NCBI GenBank assembly: GCA_947074115.1
Contig: CAMTOK010000007.1
Location: 1-40,407, forward strand
DNA length: 40,407 nucleotides
Reading direction: 5' to 3'
Source of the DNA: an uncultured Erysipelotrichaceae bacterium
GTDB lineage: Bacteria; Bacillota_I; Bacilli_A; Erysipelotrichales; Coprobacillaceae
Shown here: positions 33,151 to 40,407 of the stretch, one piece after another
Numbering within the stretch: position 1 is the first letter of the stretch
How the letters are laid out: every line of letters starts with the position of its first letter
Translations under genes and position numbers: made by a program
Notes under the pieces: model-generated
Seen by the model: the letters and a program-made list of their open reading frames with translations, nothing else
Told to the model about the DNA's origin: nothing
The model's database searches: none

Positions 33151-34235
33151 TGCAAAATATTATTAATATTCTTGTTTTTCTTATCATATTAGGATCAATC
33201 ATTACAGTACATGAACTCGGGCATTTTCTTGCTGCAAAGTTCTTTGGTGTTTACTGTAGCCATTTCTCGATAGGATTTGGTCCGAAAATTTGGTCAAAGA
33301 AAACAAAAGAAACAGAGTACGAAATTAGAATACTTCCATTTGGAGGATTCGTTGCTATGGCAGGAGAAGAAACTGAAGCGGATGAAGATAAAGTTGAAAA
33401 TTTGCCAGCTGAACGTACATTACAAGGAATTCAAACTTATAAAAAGGTCATTATTTTCTTAGCAGGAGTTTTTATGAACTTCTTATTAGCATTTGTCGTT
33501 TTGGTTGGAGTCAATTTAACAGTTGGTGTAACAACATTTGAACAAGCGCAAATTGGTGCTATTATTGAAAATTCACCGGCTGAAGTTTATAATCTCCAAG
33601 TCGGAGATCAAATTGATAAGGTTTATGTACAAGAATCAGATCAAACGTATTTAATTGAAAAATATGAGGACTTAAATCTAAGTCGCGATGCATTAGGTTT
33701 AACAACTGAAACTATACATGTGACATTTGAAATAACAAGAAATAATGAAACTATTGAAGTTCCAATGGAACTCGCGTATAGTGAATCAAGTCAATCTTAT
33801 TGGATTGGTATGTATCAAGCAACGCGCGATTTAACTTTTGTTGAAGCATTTACTTATACATTTGCTTCAATAGGAAGTATGAGTGTCATGATCTTCGTTG
33901 CATTGGGGCAATTGGTCACACAATTTGCTTCAACGATTGGTCAACTTTCTGGCCCTGCTGGTATTTACCAAATCACTGCAGAAGTGACTCAAACAGGCCA
34001 AGTTGCATATATACTTCAACTGCTTGCAATGTTATCGGTTAACATCGGGATCTTTAATTTATTACCAATCCCTGGCCTAGATGGATGTCAAGTCATCTTT
34101 GCAGTTGTAGAAAAAATTATTGGAAGAGATTTACCAACAAAATTGAAATTTGCACTTCAAATTATGGGCTTAGGACTTGTTGTTCTGCTTATGGTGATAG
34201 TCACTTTTCAAGATATTATGAGAATTTTTGGATAG
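33150..34235 (+). CDS. rseP: RseP/RasP-type site-2 intramembrane protease
   Basis: RseP/RasP is an M50B zinc protease that clips anti-sigma factors and leftover signal peptides in the membrane. The 361-residue protein has HELGH at 21-25, a second membrane helix, a PDZ domain (about 125-215, GAIIENSPAEVYNLQVGDQID) and the C-terminal NLLPIPGLDG motif. It is the last gene of the uppS-cdsA-dxr-rseP chain and ends at a strong hairpin. In B. subtilis proS lies between this gene and polC; here it does not. Confidence 0.96.
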   Translation: MQNIINILVFLIILGSIITVHELGHFLAAKFFGVYCSHFSIGFGPKIWSKKTKETEYEIRILPFGGFVAMAGEETEADEDKVENLPAERTLQGIQTYKKVIIFLAGVFMNFLLAFVVLVGVNLTVGVTTFEQAQIGAIIENSPAEVYNLQVGDQIDKVYVQESDQTYLIEKYEDLNLSRDALGLTTETIHVTFEITRNNETIEVPMELAYSESSQSYWIGMYQATRDLTFVEAFTYTFASIGSMSVMIFVALGQLVTQFASTIGQLSGPAGIYQITAEVTQTGQVAYILQLLAMLSVNIGIFNLLPIPGLDGCQVIFAVVEKIIGRDLPTKLKFALQIMGLGLVVLLMVIVTFQDIMRIFG

Positions 34236-34260
34236 GGATATTTTATCCCTATCTTTATTT
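34231..34260 (+). terminator. rseP terminator
   Basis: GATAGGGATA and TATCCCTATC with a 3-nt loop and a T-rich tail. It spans the rseP stop codon and ends 12 nt before polC. Confidence 0.85.
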
Positions 34261-34272
34261 GGAGGAAGAATT

Positions 34273-37200
34273 ATGGATAAAATGAAAATCTTATTGCAAC
34301 AACTCGAAATCACTGATAATGTGGAGGCGCTGAAACATGCGAGTATAGATAAAGTATGTGTTAACCAAAAGGGTCATTATACTTTTTATTTGTTTTCTCA
34401 TACGATTGCACCTTTAGATGAAGTAAGAATCTTATTGTCTGCAAAAGCAACATTCCCATATCCAGCTGATTTCCATTTCCAATGGACTTCAGCCTTTCCT
34501 CAAGATATATTATTAGACTACGCAGTTTTTATATTTGAAGGATTATCAAGACGTTATGGCCAATTAACATTTATCAATAGAGATAATATTCGCTTTTCAA
34601 ACGATATCTTATACATAGAAGTATTAAATGAAATTCAATTATCTCAAATAAAACATTTATATAAAGAGTTTGACAAGTACTTTCATAAATTTGGGATAGA
34701 TATTGGATTTGAAGCTGTGATCGATACAAATAATGAACAGTATATATCTATACAAAAAGAAATGGATTCACTTAATGAAGTGGTTGTTAATGAGCAAACA
34801 TTTATGAATACGGAACAACCCGTTACTGTTGAAAAACCTAAATATAGATCATACAAAAAAGAATACTTTTCAATTACCATTGATGAAATCAATAGTGATG
34901 TAAAAGATGTTATGATACAAGGTTATGTATTTAAAGTTGAAACAAGAAAAGTTAAATCGGGAAAAACAATTTTAACTATGTTTATAACGGATTATACGAA
35001 TAGTATTGTTGTTAAGAAGTTTGTCAATGCTGATGCGAATGGACAAGAAGAACTTGGTCTCATTGGTAAGGGTAATAAATGGGTGAGAATTAAAGGAAAT
35101 GTAGAGTATGATTCCTTTGCGAAAGATACTGTCATTATGGCAAGAGATATGGAAGTGATTCCCTCTCCGCAGGTTAGAGTTGATAATGCTCCGGTGAAAC
35201 GTGTTGAACTTCATCTTCATTCAAAAATGTCTGCGATGGATGGTATAAATAATATCTCTGAATACATTGAAAGAGCTGCTTATTGGGGACATGACGCAAT
35301 TGCTATTACCGATCATGGAAATGTTCAATCTTTTCCAGAAGCACAAATGGCGGCATCACGTAACAAGATGAAAATGATTTATGGCGTTGAGATGTATATG
35401 GTCGATCCTGAAATTAAAGCTGTTTATAATACAGCAGACCGTAGTTTAAAAGATATTACATATGTTTCATTCGATTTAGAGACGACAGGATTATCTATTA
35501 TTGATGATGATATTACTGAGTTTGGTGGAGTCATTTATGAAAAGGGGCAAGAGGTTGCTCGTTTACAAAGTTTAATTAAACCTAATAAAATGATTTCTAG
35601 TAAAATCACTCAACTAACAAACATCACTAATGAAGATGTGAGTCATGCACCAACTATACAAGAGTTTATTCCTAAAATATTAGAATTCTTTGGTGATCAT
35701 GTTCTCGTTGCACATAATGCAAAATTCGATGTTGGCTTCTTAAATGAAGTTTTGGTTCGTTACGGGTACCCAAAAATATCTAATCCTGTAATCGATACAT
35801 ATCCATTAGCGATTAAGTCATTACCAGACTGTAAGGGGTATAGCCTTGGTCAAGTTGCAAGATACTATAAAGTTCCATACGATGGGAGTGTTGCCCATAG
35901 AGCAGATTACGATGCTGATGTACTAGCGAGTGTCTTTAATATGATGATTCATGATTTAATGTCTCGTGGAATGGAAACAATAGATGATTTTAATAATATT
36001 CCTTGTGACTATGCTTATAAGGTTGTCCGACCAAGTCATATGTGTGTTTTAGCCAAAAATAAATTAGGATTAAAAAATATGTTTAAACTTGTCTCAGAGT
36101 CAAATACGACATATTTTAATAAAGTTGCGCGTATACCACGCGTCAAGTTAGAAGAATATCGTGAAGGCCTTCTCTTTGGAAGTGGGTGTTATAACTCTGA
36201 AATTGTAGACATAGCCCTCACGCGAAGTATTGAAGAATTAAAACAAGCGGTTAAATTCTATGACTATATTGAAATCTTACCTTATGATATTTATCAATAT
36301 TTCCTAGAAAGAGGACGCGTAGATACCAAAGAAGAACTTGTTCGCGCTTTAAGAAGAATTGTCGATGTTGCAAAAGAAGAAGGTGTCATGATTGTCGCAA
36401 CAGGAGATGTGCACTATTTAGATCAAAAAGATAAAATATTTAGGGATGTCTTTACATGTAATGCAAAAATTGGGTTGGGAGGAGCACTCCATCCTTTAAC
36501 AGATCGCCGTGATCCTACTGCTTGGACACCTGATGAATATTTTAGAACGACTCAAGAAATGTTAGATTCTTTACCTTATTTAACGGAATCTGAAGCTTAT
36601 GAGTATACAGTTGTTAATACAAGAAAGATAGCGGATATGATTGATGGCGATTTCAATGTTGTCCATGATAAACTCTTTACACCTCATATTGATCAAGCTG
36701 ATGAAAAATTAAGAGAACTTTGTTATGACAATGCATACAAACAATACGGTAATCCATTACCAGAATTGGTTGAAAAACGTCTAGCAAAAGAATTAGATAA
36801 TATTATTAAACACGGTTTTGGTGTTATCTATTATATTTCACACTTACTTGTTAAAAAATCAAATGATGCAGGCTACTTAGTTGGAAGTCGTGGATCTGTA
36901 GGATCTTCATTTGTTGCGACAATGGCCGATATTTCTGAGGTAAATCCATTACCACCACATTATTATTGTCCTCATTGTCAATACAGTGAGTTCTTAGAAG
37001 AAGGTGTTATAGCAAATGGATATGACTTAGTTGATAAAGATTGCCCTAAATGCGGTAAACCTCTTAAAGGGGATGGTCATAACATTCCGTTTGAAACCTT
37101 CCTTGGATTTAATGCTGATAAAGTTCCAGATATAGATTTAAATTTCTCTGGGGAATACCAACCTCAAGCACATGCGTACACTAAAGAAATATTTGGTGAA

Positions 37201-38592
37201 TCACATGTCTATAGAGCGGGGACAATATCTACTGTAGCTGAAAAGACAGCATATGGTTACGCAAAAGGATACGCCGAACTTATGGGTAAAGAAGCAACGA
37301 TACGTGCTGCAGAATTAGAAAGAATTTCAAGAGGGTGTACTGGAGTAAAAAGAACAACAGGATCCCATCCTGGTGGTATTATTGTTATTCCTGAAACGAT
37401 GGATGTCTATGATTTTACACCTTATCAATTCCCTGCTGATGATTTGTCATCAGAATGGAAAACGACTCACTTTGACTTCCACGCTATCCATGATAATGTC
37501 TTGAAATTTGATATCCTTGGACACGTTGATCCAACGGTGATCAGAATGCTTCAAGATTTAACAGGAGTTAACCCAAAAGATATACCAACGAATGACCAAA
37601 AGGTTATGAGTTTATTTACATCAACAGAAGCATTAGGAATTGATTTATCTCAAATATCATGCAAAACTGGTGCTTTAGGTTTGCCTGAGTTTGGAACTAA
37701 ATTTGTTCGTGGTATGTTAGAACAAACAAAACCAAAATCATTTAGCGATCTTGTCATTATATCGGGATTATCACATGGTACAGATGTATACTTAGGTAAT
37801 GCTGAGACTTTAATTTCGTCAGGAACGTGTACATTAAGTGAGGTTATCGGATGTCGTGATGATATCATGGTCTACTTAATTGAAAAAGGTGTCCCAAATA
37901 AGGATGCATTTGATATTATGGAATTTGTTCGTAAGGGGAAAGCAACAGCCGTCTTCCCTCAAAAGAATTATGAAGAACTCATGAGAGAAAACAATGTCCC
38001 AGATTGGTATATTGAATCATGTAAAAAAATAAAATACATGTTCCCTAAAGCCCATGCTGCAGCATATGTTTTAAGTGCAATTCGTGTGGCATGGTGGAAG
38101 GTTTATTATCCACGTGAATACTATGCAGTTTACTTTACAACACGTTGCGATGCGTATGAAATCCAAACATTAATTGCAGGAAAAGACGCTATTTATACAA
38201 GGTACAATCAATTGTTAACATTGAAACAACAAGGTGAAAAAATATCTAATAAAGAAGAAGCTTTGATTCAAATGTTTGAACTTGCAATTGAAATGCATGA
38301 AAGAGGATATTATTTCTCAAATATAAATATTGATACATCGCTATCAACTCGTTTCTCTTTAGATCAAACAGATGATCGAGCAATTCTACCTCCGTTTACT
38401 TCTGTAGATGGATTGGGTGAAGCTGTTGGAGATAGTGTTATTGAAGCACGTCAAGTCAGAGAGTTTTTATCTAAAGAAGATGTTATTAAAAGAACAAAGC
38501 TTAACAATACACAAGTTGATTTCTTATCTAGAATAGGTGTCTTTGATCATCTTTCAGAGGAGAACCAATTGTCTTTATTTGACTTTTCATAA
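34273..38592 (+). CDS. polC: DNA polymerase III PolC-type alpha subunit
   Basis: PolC is the replicative polymerase with built-in proofreading found in low-G+C Gram-positives. The protein has 1439 residues (B. subtilis 1437). Order: N-terminal domains and OB fold (to about 300), first half of PHP (from about 308, VELHLHSKMSAMDG), inserted 3'-5' exonuclease (about 396-565, SFDLETTGLS), second PHP part, then polymerase with zinc-binding CPHC/CPKC (near 899 and 930) and catalytic DIDLNFSG (near 953). ATG 34273 is chosen for GGAGG; an in-frame ATG 45 nt upstream lies inside the rseP hairpin. No separate promoter is clear. Confidence 0.98.
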   Translation: MDKMKILLQQLEITDNVEALKHASIDKVCVNQKGHYTFYLFSHTIAPLDEVRILLSAKATFPYPADFHFQWTSAFPQDILLDYAVFIFEGLSRRYGQLTFINRDNIRFSNDILYIEVLNEIQLSQIKHLYKEFDKYFHKFGIDIGFEAVIDTNNEQYISIQKEMDSLNEVVVNEQTFMNTEQPVTVEKPKYRSYKKEYFSITIDEINSDVKDVMIQGYVFKVETRKVKSGKTILTMFITDYTNSIVVKKFVNADANGQEELGLIGKGNKWVRIKGNVEYDSFAKDTVIMARDMEVIPSPQVRVDNAPVKRVELHLHSKMSAMDGINNISEYIERAAYWGHDAIAITDHGNVQSFPEAQMAASRNKMKMIYGVEMYMVDPEIKAVYNTADRSLKDITYVSFDLETTGLSIIDDDITEFGGVIYEKGQEVARLQSLIKPNKMISSKITQLTNITNEDVSHAPTIQEFIPKILEFFGDHVLVAHNAKFDVGFLNEVLVRYGYPKISNPVIDTYPLAIKSLPDCKGYSLGQVARYYKVPYDGSVAHRADYDADVLASVFNMMIHDLMSRGMETIDDFNNIPCDYAYKVVRPSHMCVLAKNKLGLKNMFKLVSESNTTYFNKVARIPRVKLEEYREGLLFGSGCYNSEIVDIALTRSIEELKQAVKFYDYIEILPYDIYQYFLERGRVDTKEELVRALRRIVDVAKEEGVMIVATGDVHYLDQKDKIFRDVFTCNAKIGLGGALHPLTDRRDPTAWTPDEYFRTTQEMLDSLPYLTESEAYEYTVVNTRKIADMIDGDFNVVHDKLFTPHIDQADEKLRELCYDNAYKQYGNPLPELVEKRLAKELDNIIKHGFGVIYYISHLLVKKSNDAGYLVGSRGSVGSSFVATMADISEVNPLPPHYYCPHCQYSEFLEEGVIANGYDLVDKDCPKCGKPLKGDGHNIPFETFLGFNADKVPDIDLNFSGEYQPQAHAYTKEIFGESHVYRAGTISTVAEKTAYGYAKGYAELMGKEATIRAAELERISRGCTGVKRTTGSHPGGIIVIPETMDVYDFTPYQFPADDLSSEWKTTHFDFHAIHDNVLKFDILGHVDPTVIRMLQDLTGVNPKDIPTNDQKVMSLFTSTEALGIDLSQISCKTGALGLPEFGTKFVRGMLEQTKPKSFSDLVIISGLSHGTDVYLGNAETLISSGTCTLSEVIGCRDDIMVYLIEKGVPNKDAFDIMEFVRKGKATAVFPQKNYEELMRENNVPDWYIESCKKIKYMFPKAHAAAYVLSAIRVAWWKVYYPREYYAVYFTTRCDAYEIQTLIAGKDAIYTRYNQLLTLKQQGEKISNKEEALIQMFELAIEMHERGYYFSNINIDTSLSTRFSLDQTDDRAILPPFTSVDGLGEAVGDSVIEARQVREFLSKEDVIKRTKLNNTQVDFLSRIGVFDHLSEENQLSLFDFS

Positions 38593-38607
38593 AATGTGAA
38601 TTATTTA

Positions 38608-38636
38608 TTGAATAAATGGATATAATATGGTATATT
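38608..38636 (+). promoter_or_regulatory. rimP-nusA promoter
   Basis: TTGAAT, 17 bp, TATATT. A second TATAAT lies at 38621 but has no matching -35. Transcription should start near 38643. Confidence 0.6.
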
Positions 38637-38655
38637 AGTAGAAGAATAAGTCAGT

Positions 38656-38687
38656 AACGAGAGGGGAAACCCTCTCGTTTATATTTG
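38656..38687 (+). terminator. Leader hairpin before rimP-nusA, candidate NusA-dependent terminator
   Basis: AACGAGAGGG and CCCTCTCGTT form a perfect 10-bp stem with a GAAA tetraloop. The following T-tract is interrupted (TATATTT), as in terminators that need NusA. It lies between the promoter and the first gene of the operon, so it can only act as an attenuator or an insulator against polC read-through. Confidence 0.7.
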
Positions 38688-38700
38688 CATGGAGGATGAA

Positions 38701-39162
38701 ATGGAAGAAAAGTTGACTGAATTATTACAACCAATATTGGAAAAAAACCGTGTTTATTTAGATGACATGGAGTATGTTCAAGATAAGGGTGAATGGTATT
38801 TAAGAATTTACATAGAGAAAATTGATGGTCATTTAGATATGGACACATGTGTTCAAACAAGTGAAGATATCAGTCTTATGTTAGATGAAGTTGATTTAAT
38901 CAAAGATGAATACTATCTAGAAGTTTCATCACCTGGGGCAGAAAAACCTTTAAAAACACTAGAAAAAGTAGAAGCTGCAATCGGAGAATATGTCTTTATT
39001 CAATTGAAAAAACCAGTAAGTGGCTTAAGTGAGCTATATGGTACAATTTTAAATGTAGACGGTCAGGATATTGAAGTTCAATATTTGATTAAAAATATCA
39101 AAAAGACATGTCATATTCAATATGACAATATGTCATTGATAAGATTAGCTGTTAAATTTTAA
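38701..39162 (+). CDS. rimP: Ribosome maturation factor RimP
   Basis: RimP assists late maturation of the 30S subunit. The 153-residue protein has the N-terminal alpha/beta domain (LRIYIEKIDGHLDMDTCVQ, EYYLEVSSPGAEKPL) and the C-terminal SH3-like barrel. The ATG at 38701 has GGAGG five bases upstream. An ATG 12 nt earlier has no ribosome site. It precedes nusA by 14 nt, the standard arrangement. Confidence 0.96.
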   Translation: MEEKLTELLQPILEKNRVYLDDMEYVQDKGEWYLRIYIEKIDGHLDMDTCVQTSEDISLMLDEVDLIKDEYYLEVSSPGAEKPLKTLEKVEAAIGEYVFIQLKKPVSGLSELYGTILNVDGQDIEVQYLIKNIKKTCHIQYDNMSLIRLAVKF

Positions 39163-39176
39163 GGAGGAAATAAAGA

Positions 39177-40407
39177 ATGGCTAGTAGAAAGAAAGAAGTT
39201 CCATTAAATTTTGCAGGAGCTTTAGATTTATTAGAAACAGAACGTGGAATTAAAAAAGACGTTATTATTGAAGCATTAAAAGAAGCATTAGAGAAATCTT
39301 ATAAAAAGAACTACGGTGGACCAGAATCAATTGTTGAAGTTGATATTGATGGTAAAACTGGAGCGATTAGTTTAACTGAAATCAAATACGTTGTTGATGA
39401 TGTCAATGATGAAGACTTTGAATTATCTATTGAAGAAGCAAAAATGATTGATGAGAGCTATGAAGTTGGTTCAATTGTAAGAACTGAATTTGATCCTAAA
39501 ATCTTAAGTCGTTTAGCAGCAATTCAAACAAAACAATTATTAAGACAAAAAATCAAAGAAACAGAAAAAGAGTGTTTATACAATGAATACATTGATAAAC
39601 AAGATGATATTATTACAGGTATTGTTGATCGTGTTGAAGAAAGATTTGCAATCATTAACATTGGAAAAACAGGTGCATTATTACCTCAAAATCAACAAAT
39701 CCCTGGTGAAAAAATCTATGAAGGACAACATTTAAAAGTCTATGTAAGTGATGTGGAAAGAAACACAAAAGGGACTCATATCTCAGTTTCAAGAACAGAA
39801 CCTGGACTTGTTAAACGTTTATTTGAAATGGAAGTGCCAGAAATCTTTGATGGTACAGTAGAAATCAAATCAGTATCTCGTGAAGCTGGTGAGAGAAGTA
39901 AAATCGCTGTATACACATCAAATGATAATGTTGATCCTATTGGTTCATGTGTTGGGCCTAAAGGTTCACGTGTAAGAAATGTCGTTAATGAATTAAATGG
40001 AGAAATGATTGATATTATTGAATGGAATGAAGATCCAGTTGTCTTTATCTCTCATGCATTATCACCATCAGAAGTTGTCTCTGTATCAGTTCATGAAGAA
40101 GACAGAAGTGCACTTGTTATTGTTCCTGATAATCAATTGTCATTAGCAATTGGTAAAAGAGGTCAAAATGCTCGTTTAGCAGTACGTCTTACTGGATGGA
40201 AAATTGATATCAAATCACAAAGTGAAGCAATGAACGAAGGTTTACTTGTGAAAATGGGTCAAAGCGATCAAGAAGTATTTAACTCTATGATTGAAGAAGA
40301 ACTACCTGTTGAAGAAACTTTAGAAGAAGTAACTTTTGAAACAGTTGATGAAACATCAATTGAAGAAGGTATTCAAACATTAGAAGAACCAATGGTTGAA
40401 GAAACAA
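39177..40407 (+). CDS. nusA: Transcription termination/antitermination protein NusA (3' end outside window)
   Basis: NusA binds RNA polymerase and nascent RNA and stimulates pausing and intrinsic termination. 410 codons are visible, with no stop before the window edge. Order: N-terminal polymerase-binding domain (1-130), S1 (about 136-205, GIVDRVEERFAIINIGKTG), KH1 (GPKGSR near 260) and KH2 (GKRGQN at 326-331). From about 371 an acidic, E/T/V-rich extension begins and runs off the window. B. subtilis NusA ends near residue 371, so this one is longer. A strong AAGGAGG lies before the ATG. It is in an operon with rimP. Confidence 0.96.
   Translation, partial: MASRKKEVPLNFAGALDLLETERGIKKDVIIEALKEALEKSYKKNYGGPESIVEVDIDGKTGAISLTEIKYVVDDVNDEDFELSIEEAKMIDESYEVGSIVRTEFDPKILSRLAAIQTKQLLRQKIKETEKECLYNEYIDKQDDIITGIVDRVEERFAIINIGKTGALLPQNQQIPGEKIYEGQHLKVYVSDVERNTKGTHISVSRTEPGLVKRLFEMEVPEIFDGTVEIKSVSREAGERSKIAVYTSNDNVDPIGSCVGPKGSRVRNVVNELNGEMIDIIEWNEDPVVFISHALSPSEVVSVSVHEEDRSALVIVPDNQLSLAIGKRGQNARLAVRLTGWKIDIKSQSEAMNEGLLVKMGQSDQEVFNSMIEEELPVEETLEEVTFETVDETSIEEGIQTLEEPMVEET

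Noticed and set aside
1-40407. CRISPR array, tRNA or rRNA genes, insertion sequences
   Set aside because: No regularly spaced direct repeats, no tRNA cloverleaf and no transposase-like frame were seen on either strand by eye.

Overview
This is an A+T-rich Bacillota (Firmicutes) chromosomal window of the Erysipelotrichia/Coprobacillaceae or Turicibacter type. That placement is an inference from protein flavour, codon use and gene order, not a proven identity. All 33 recognisable complete genes, plus a truncated nusA at the right edge, lie on the + strand. The organism looks spore-forming: SpoVID-, YsxE-, SpoIVFA- and SpoIVFB-like genes are present, and three sporulation-type genes share the same sigma-E-like promoter layout.

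Layout. 1-771 holds no intact gene, only decayed fragments and a bidirectional terminator. 772-8385 is truB-ribF-(EamA transporter)-rpsO-(mgtE)-pnp-maf, the B. subtilis truB-ribC-rpsO-pnpA order with two transporter genes interposed. 8469-11987 holds a membrane protein fused to a degenerate HAD domain, pfkA behind a cre-like box, and an uncharacterised helical protein. 12050-21612 is tig-lon-engB-spoVID-ysxE-[T-box]-unknown-valS, a reduced form of the B. subtilis tig-to-valS region without clpX or hem genes. 21699-27089 is a double-glycine-leader peptide, a SPOR-like protein in the spoIIB position, radC, mreC, mreD, minC, minD, spoIVFA and spoIVFB; mreB and folC are missing. 27229-40407 is rpsB-tsf-pyrH-frr-uppS-cdsA-dxr-rseP-polC-rimP-nusA (proS missing).

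How the genes work together. The window combines ribosome and translation genes (rpsO, rpsB, tsf, frr, truB, valS), RNA decay and transcription (pnp, nusA), protein quality control (tig, lon, rseP), replication (polC), lipid and isoprenoid supply for the envelope (uppS, cdsA, dxr), cell shape and division (mreCD, minCD) and the mother-cell sporulation programme. Many genes end in a compact hairpin terminator that begins at or within the stop codon, and several have their own sigma-A promoter, so the 40 kb is probably many short transcription units.

Most interesting: a nested, apparently structured leader RNA in front of mgtE that does not match the M-box as I know it; a transporter/HAD fusion lacking the HAD nucleophile, with a 13-bp inverted repeat around its start; a bacteriocin-like double-glycine peptide inside a sporulation/cell-shape locus; the three matching sigma-E-like promoters; and a T-box that puts an uncharacterised membrane-anchored protein under the same control as valS.
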